This document shows, piece after piece, positions 12,054-12,393 of a stretch of DNA of 12,393 nt (position 1 is its first letter; every line of letters begins with the position of its first letter). The stretch lies in contig JACQQT010000057.1 in NCBI GenBank assembly GCA_016206815.1, forward strand, positions 1-12,393. Direction: 5' to 3'. Made by a program: the position numbers and the translations under genes. The stretch comes from Candidatus Omnitrophota bacterium (GTDB lineage Bacteria > Omnitrophota > Omnitrophia > Omnitrophales > Danuiimicrobiaceae). The notes under the pieces are model-generated. The model saw nothing but the letters and a program-made list of their open reading frames with translations, had not been told where the DNA came from and made no database searches.

Positions 12054-12393
12054 CCGCTGATACGCGTAAAAAAGCCTTGAGCACTGAAATCGTTCAAAGA
12101 CCTCAGATCATCATCAAAATCGGTGAAATTATAGCCAACCCCAAAACGGATATACTCCAAAATTTCGCGGTCCAGCTCCACCAAAACGCCGTGCTTCATC
12201 GCTTCTAAAAGTTCCGTATCCCAAAGCATGCGATATTCCAAAGCCAAATCCCACTTACGAACTACATGGAAATTAAACCGGTTGATCCACAGGAAGTTTC
12301 CGATATAAAAATTATCGCCCTCCGCTCCGATGGAAGACCTTCGGTAAGCAAATTTTTCAACCAACCCCAAAAAAGGCGGCAGGACTTCATATC
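12044..12393 (-). CDS. C-terminal part of a large outer-membrane beta-barrel protein
   Basis: The frame is open to the right edge of the window (it reads YEVLPPFLGLVEKFAYRRS and on), so only the last 115 or so codons are here. A TTG at 12368-12370 is not a credible start. The sequence alternates short amphipathic strands: DNFYIGNFLWINRFNFHV, KWDLALEYRMLWD, HGVLVELDREIL, then EYIRFGVGYNFTDFDDDLRSLNDFSAQGFFTRISGKF. The final Phe is the usual signal for the BAM insertase. The 'h-G-V-G-Y-N-F-T-D-F-x-D-D-L' ending, preceded by a 'W-x-h-x-h-E-Y-R-h-L' strand, resembles the barrel end of very large surface or repeat-containing outer-membrane proteins in proteobacteria. The upstream domains and function cannot be seen. 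Hairpin 4 starts right after the stop. Confidence 0.72.
   Translation of the reverse strand, partial: YEVLPPFLGLVEKFAYRRSSIGAEGDNFYIGNFLWINRFNFHVVRKWDLALEYRMLWDTELLEAMKHGVLVELDREILEYIRFGVGYNFTDFDDDLRSLNDFSAQGFFTRISGKF

Overview
The window is a compact bacterial chromosome segment. Two lipoproteins, a secreted protein and the tail of an outer-membrane barrel point to a diderm (Gram-negative type) cell. HrcA/CIRCE heat-shock control and divergent versions of FtsH and UvrA suggest a lineage outside the well-studied Proteobacteria, possibly an uncultivated PVC/Omnitrophota-like group. That placement is a guess from gene style, not from a marker gene. Almost every gene reads on the minus strand. 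The only plus-strand gene is a methyltransferase at 338-1165.

Layout from left to right. (1) 1-186: 5' part of a YjbQ-family gene, divergent from the methyltransferase, with facing sigma70-type promoters between them. (2) 1134-4602: a minus-strand heat-shock operon in transcription order hrcA, grpE, dnaJ, fmdB-like zinc ribbon, ybgC-like thioesterase. It starts from a sigma70 promoter whose start point is covered by a CIRCE operator (4654-4680). dnaK is absent from the cluster. The last gene overlaps the convergent methyltransferase by 32 bp. (3) 4759-8430: an envelope group of a small exported acidic protein, an FtsH-like membrane AAA+ zinc protease with an unusually short periplasmic loop, and a large unrecognised lipoprotein 12 bp behind it. 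The exported protein and the protease each have their own strong promoter. (4) 8495-11290: uvrA, lying directly behind an intrinsic terminator. (5) 11368-11796: a small lipoprotein with its own promoter. (6) 11854-12053: a 174-bp block made almost entirely of four back-to-back hairpins, flanked by an exact 13-bp direct repeat. (7) 12044-12393: C-terminal end of a large outer-membrane beta-barrel protein that runs off the window.

Functionally, the operon in (2) supplies co-chaperones and their repressor under heat-shock feedback. Block (3) looks like an inner-membrane quality-control protease with envelope partners. uvrA is a DNA-repair housekeeping gene. The most unusual item is the hairpin block in (6), which looks like a small inserted element: flanking direct repeats, imperfect terminal inverted repeats, and no coding capacity. 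It sits between the stop codon of the barrel gene and the promoter of the next lipoprotein. No tRNA, rRNA, CRISPR array or transposase gene was seen, and no gene-free stretch exceeds 300 bases.
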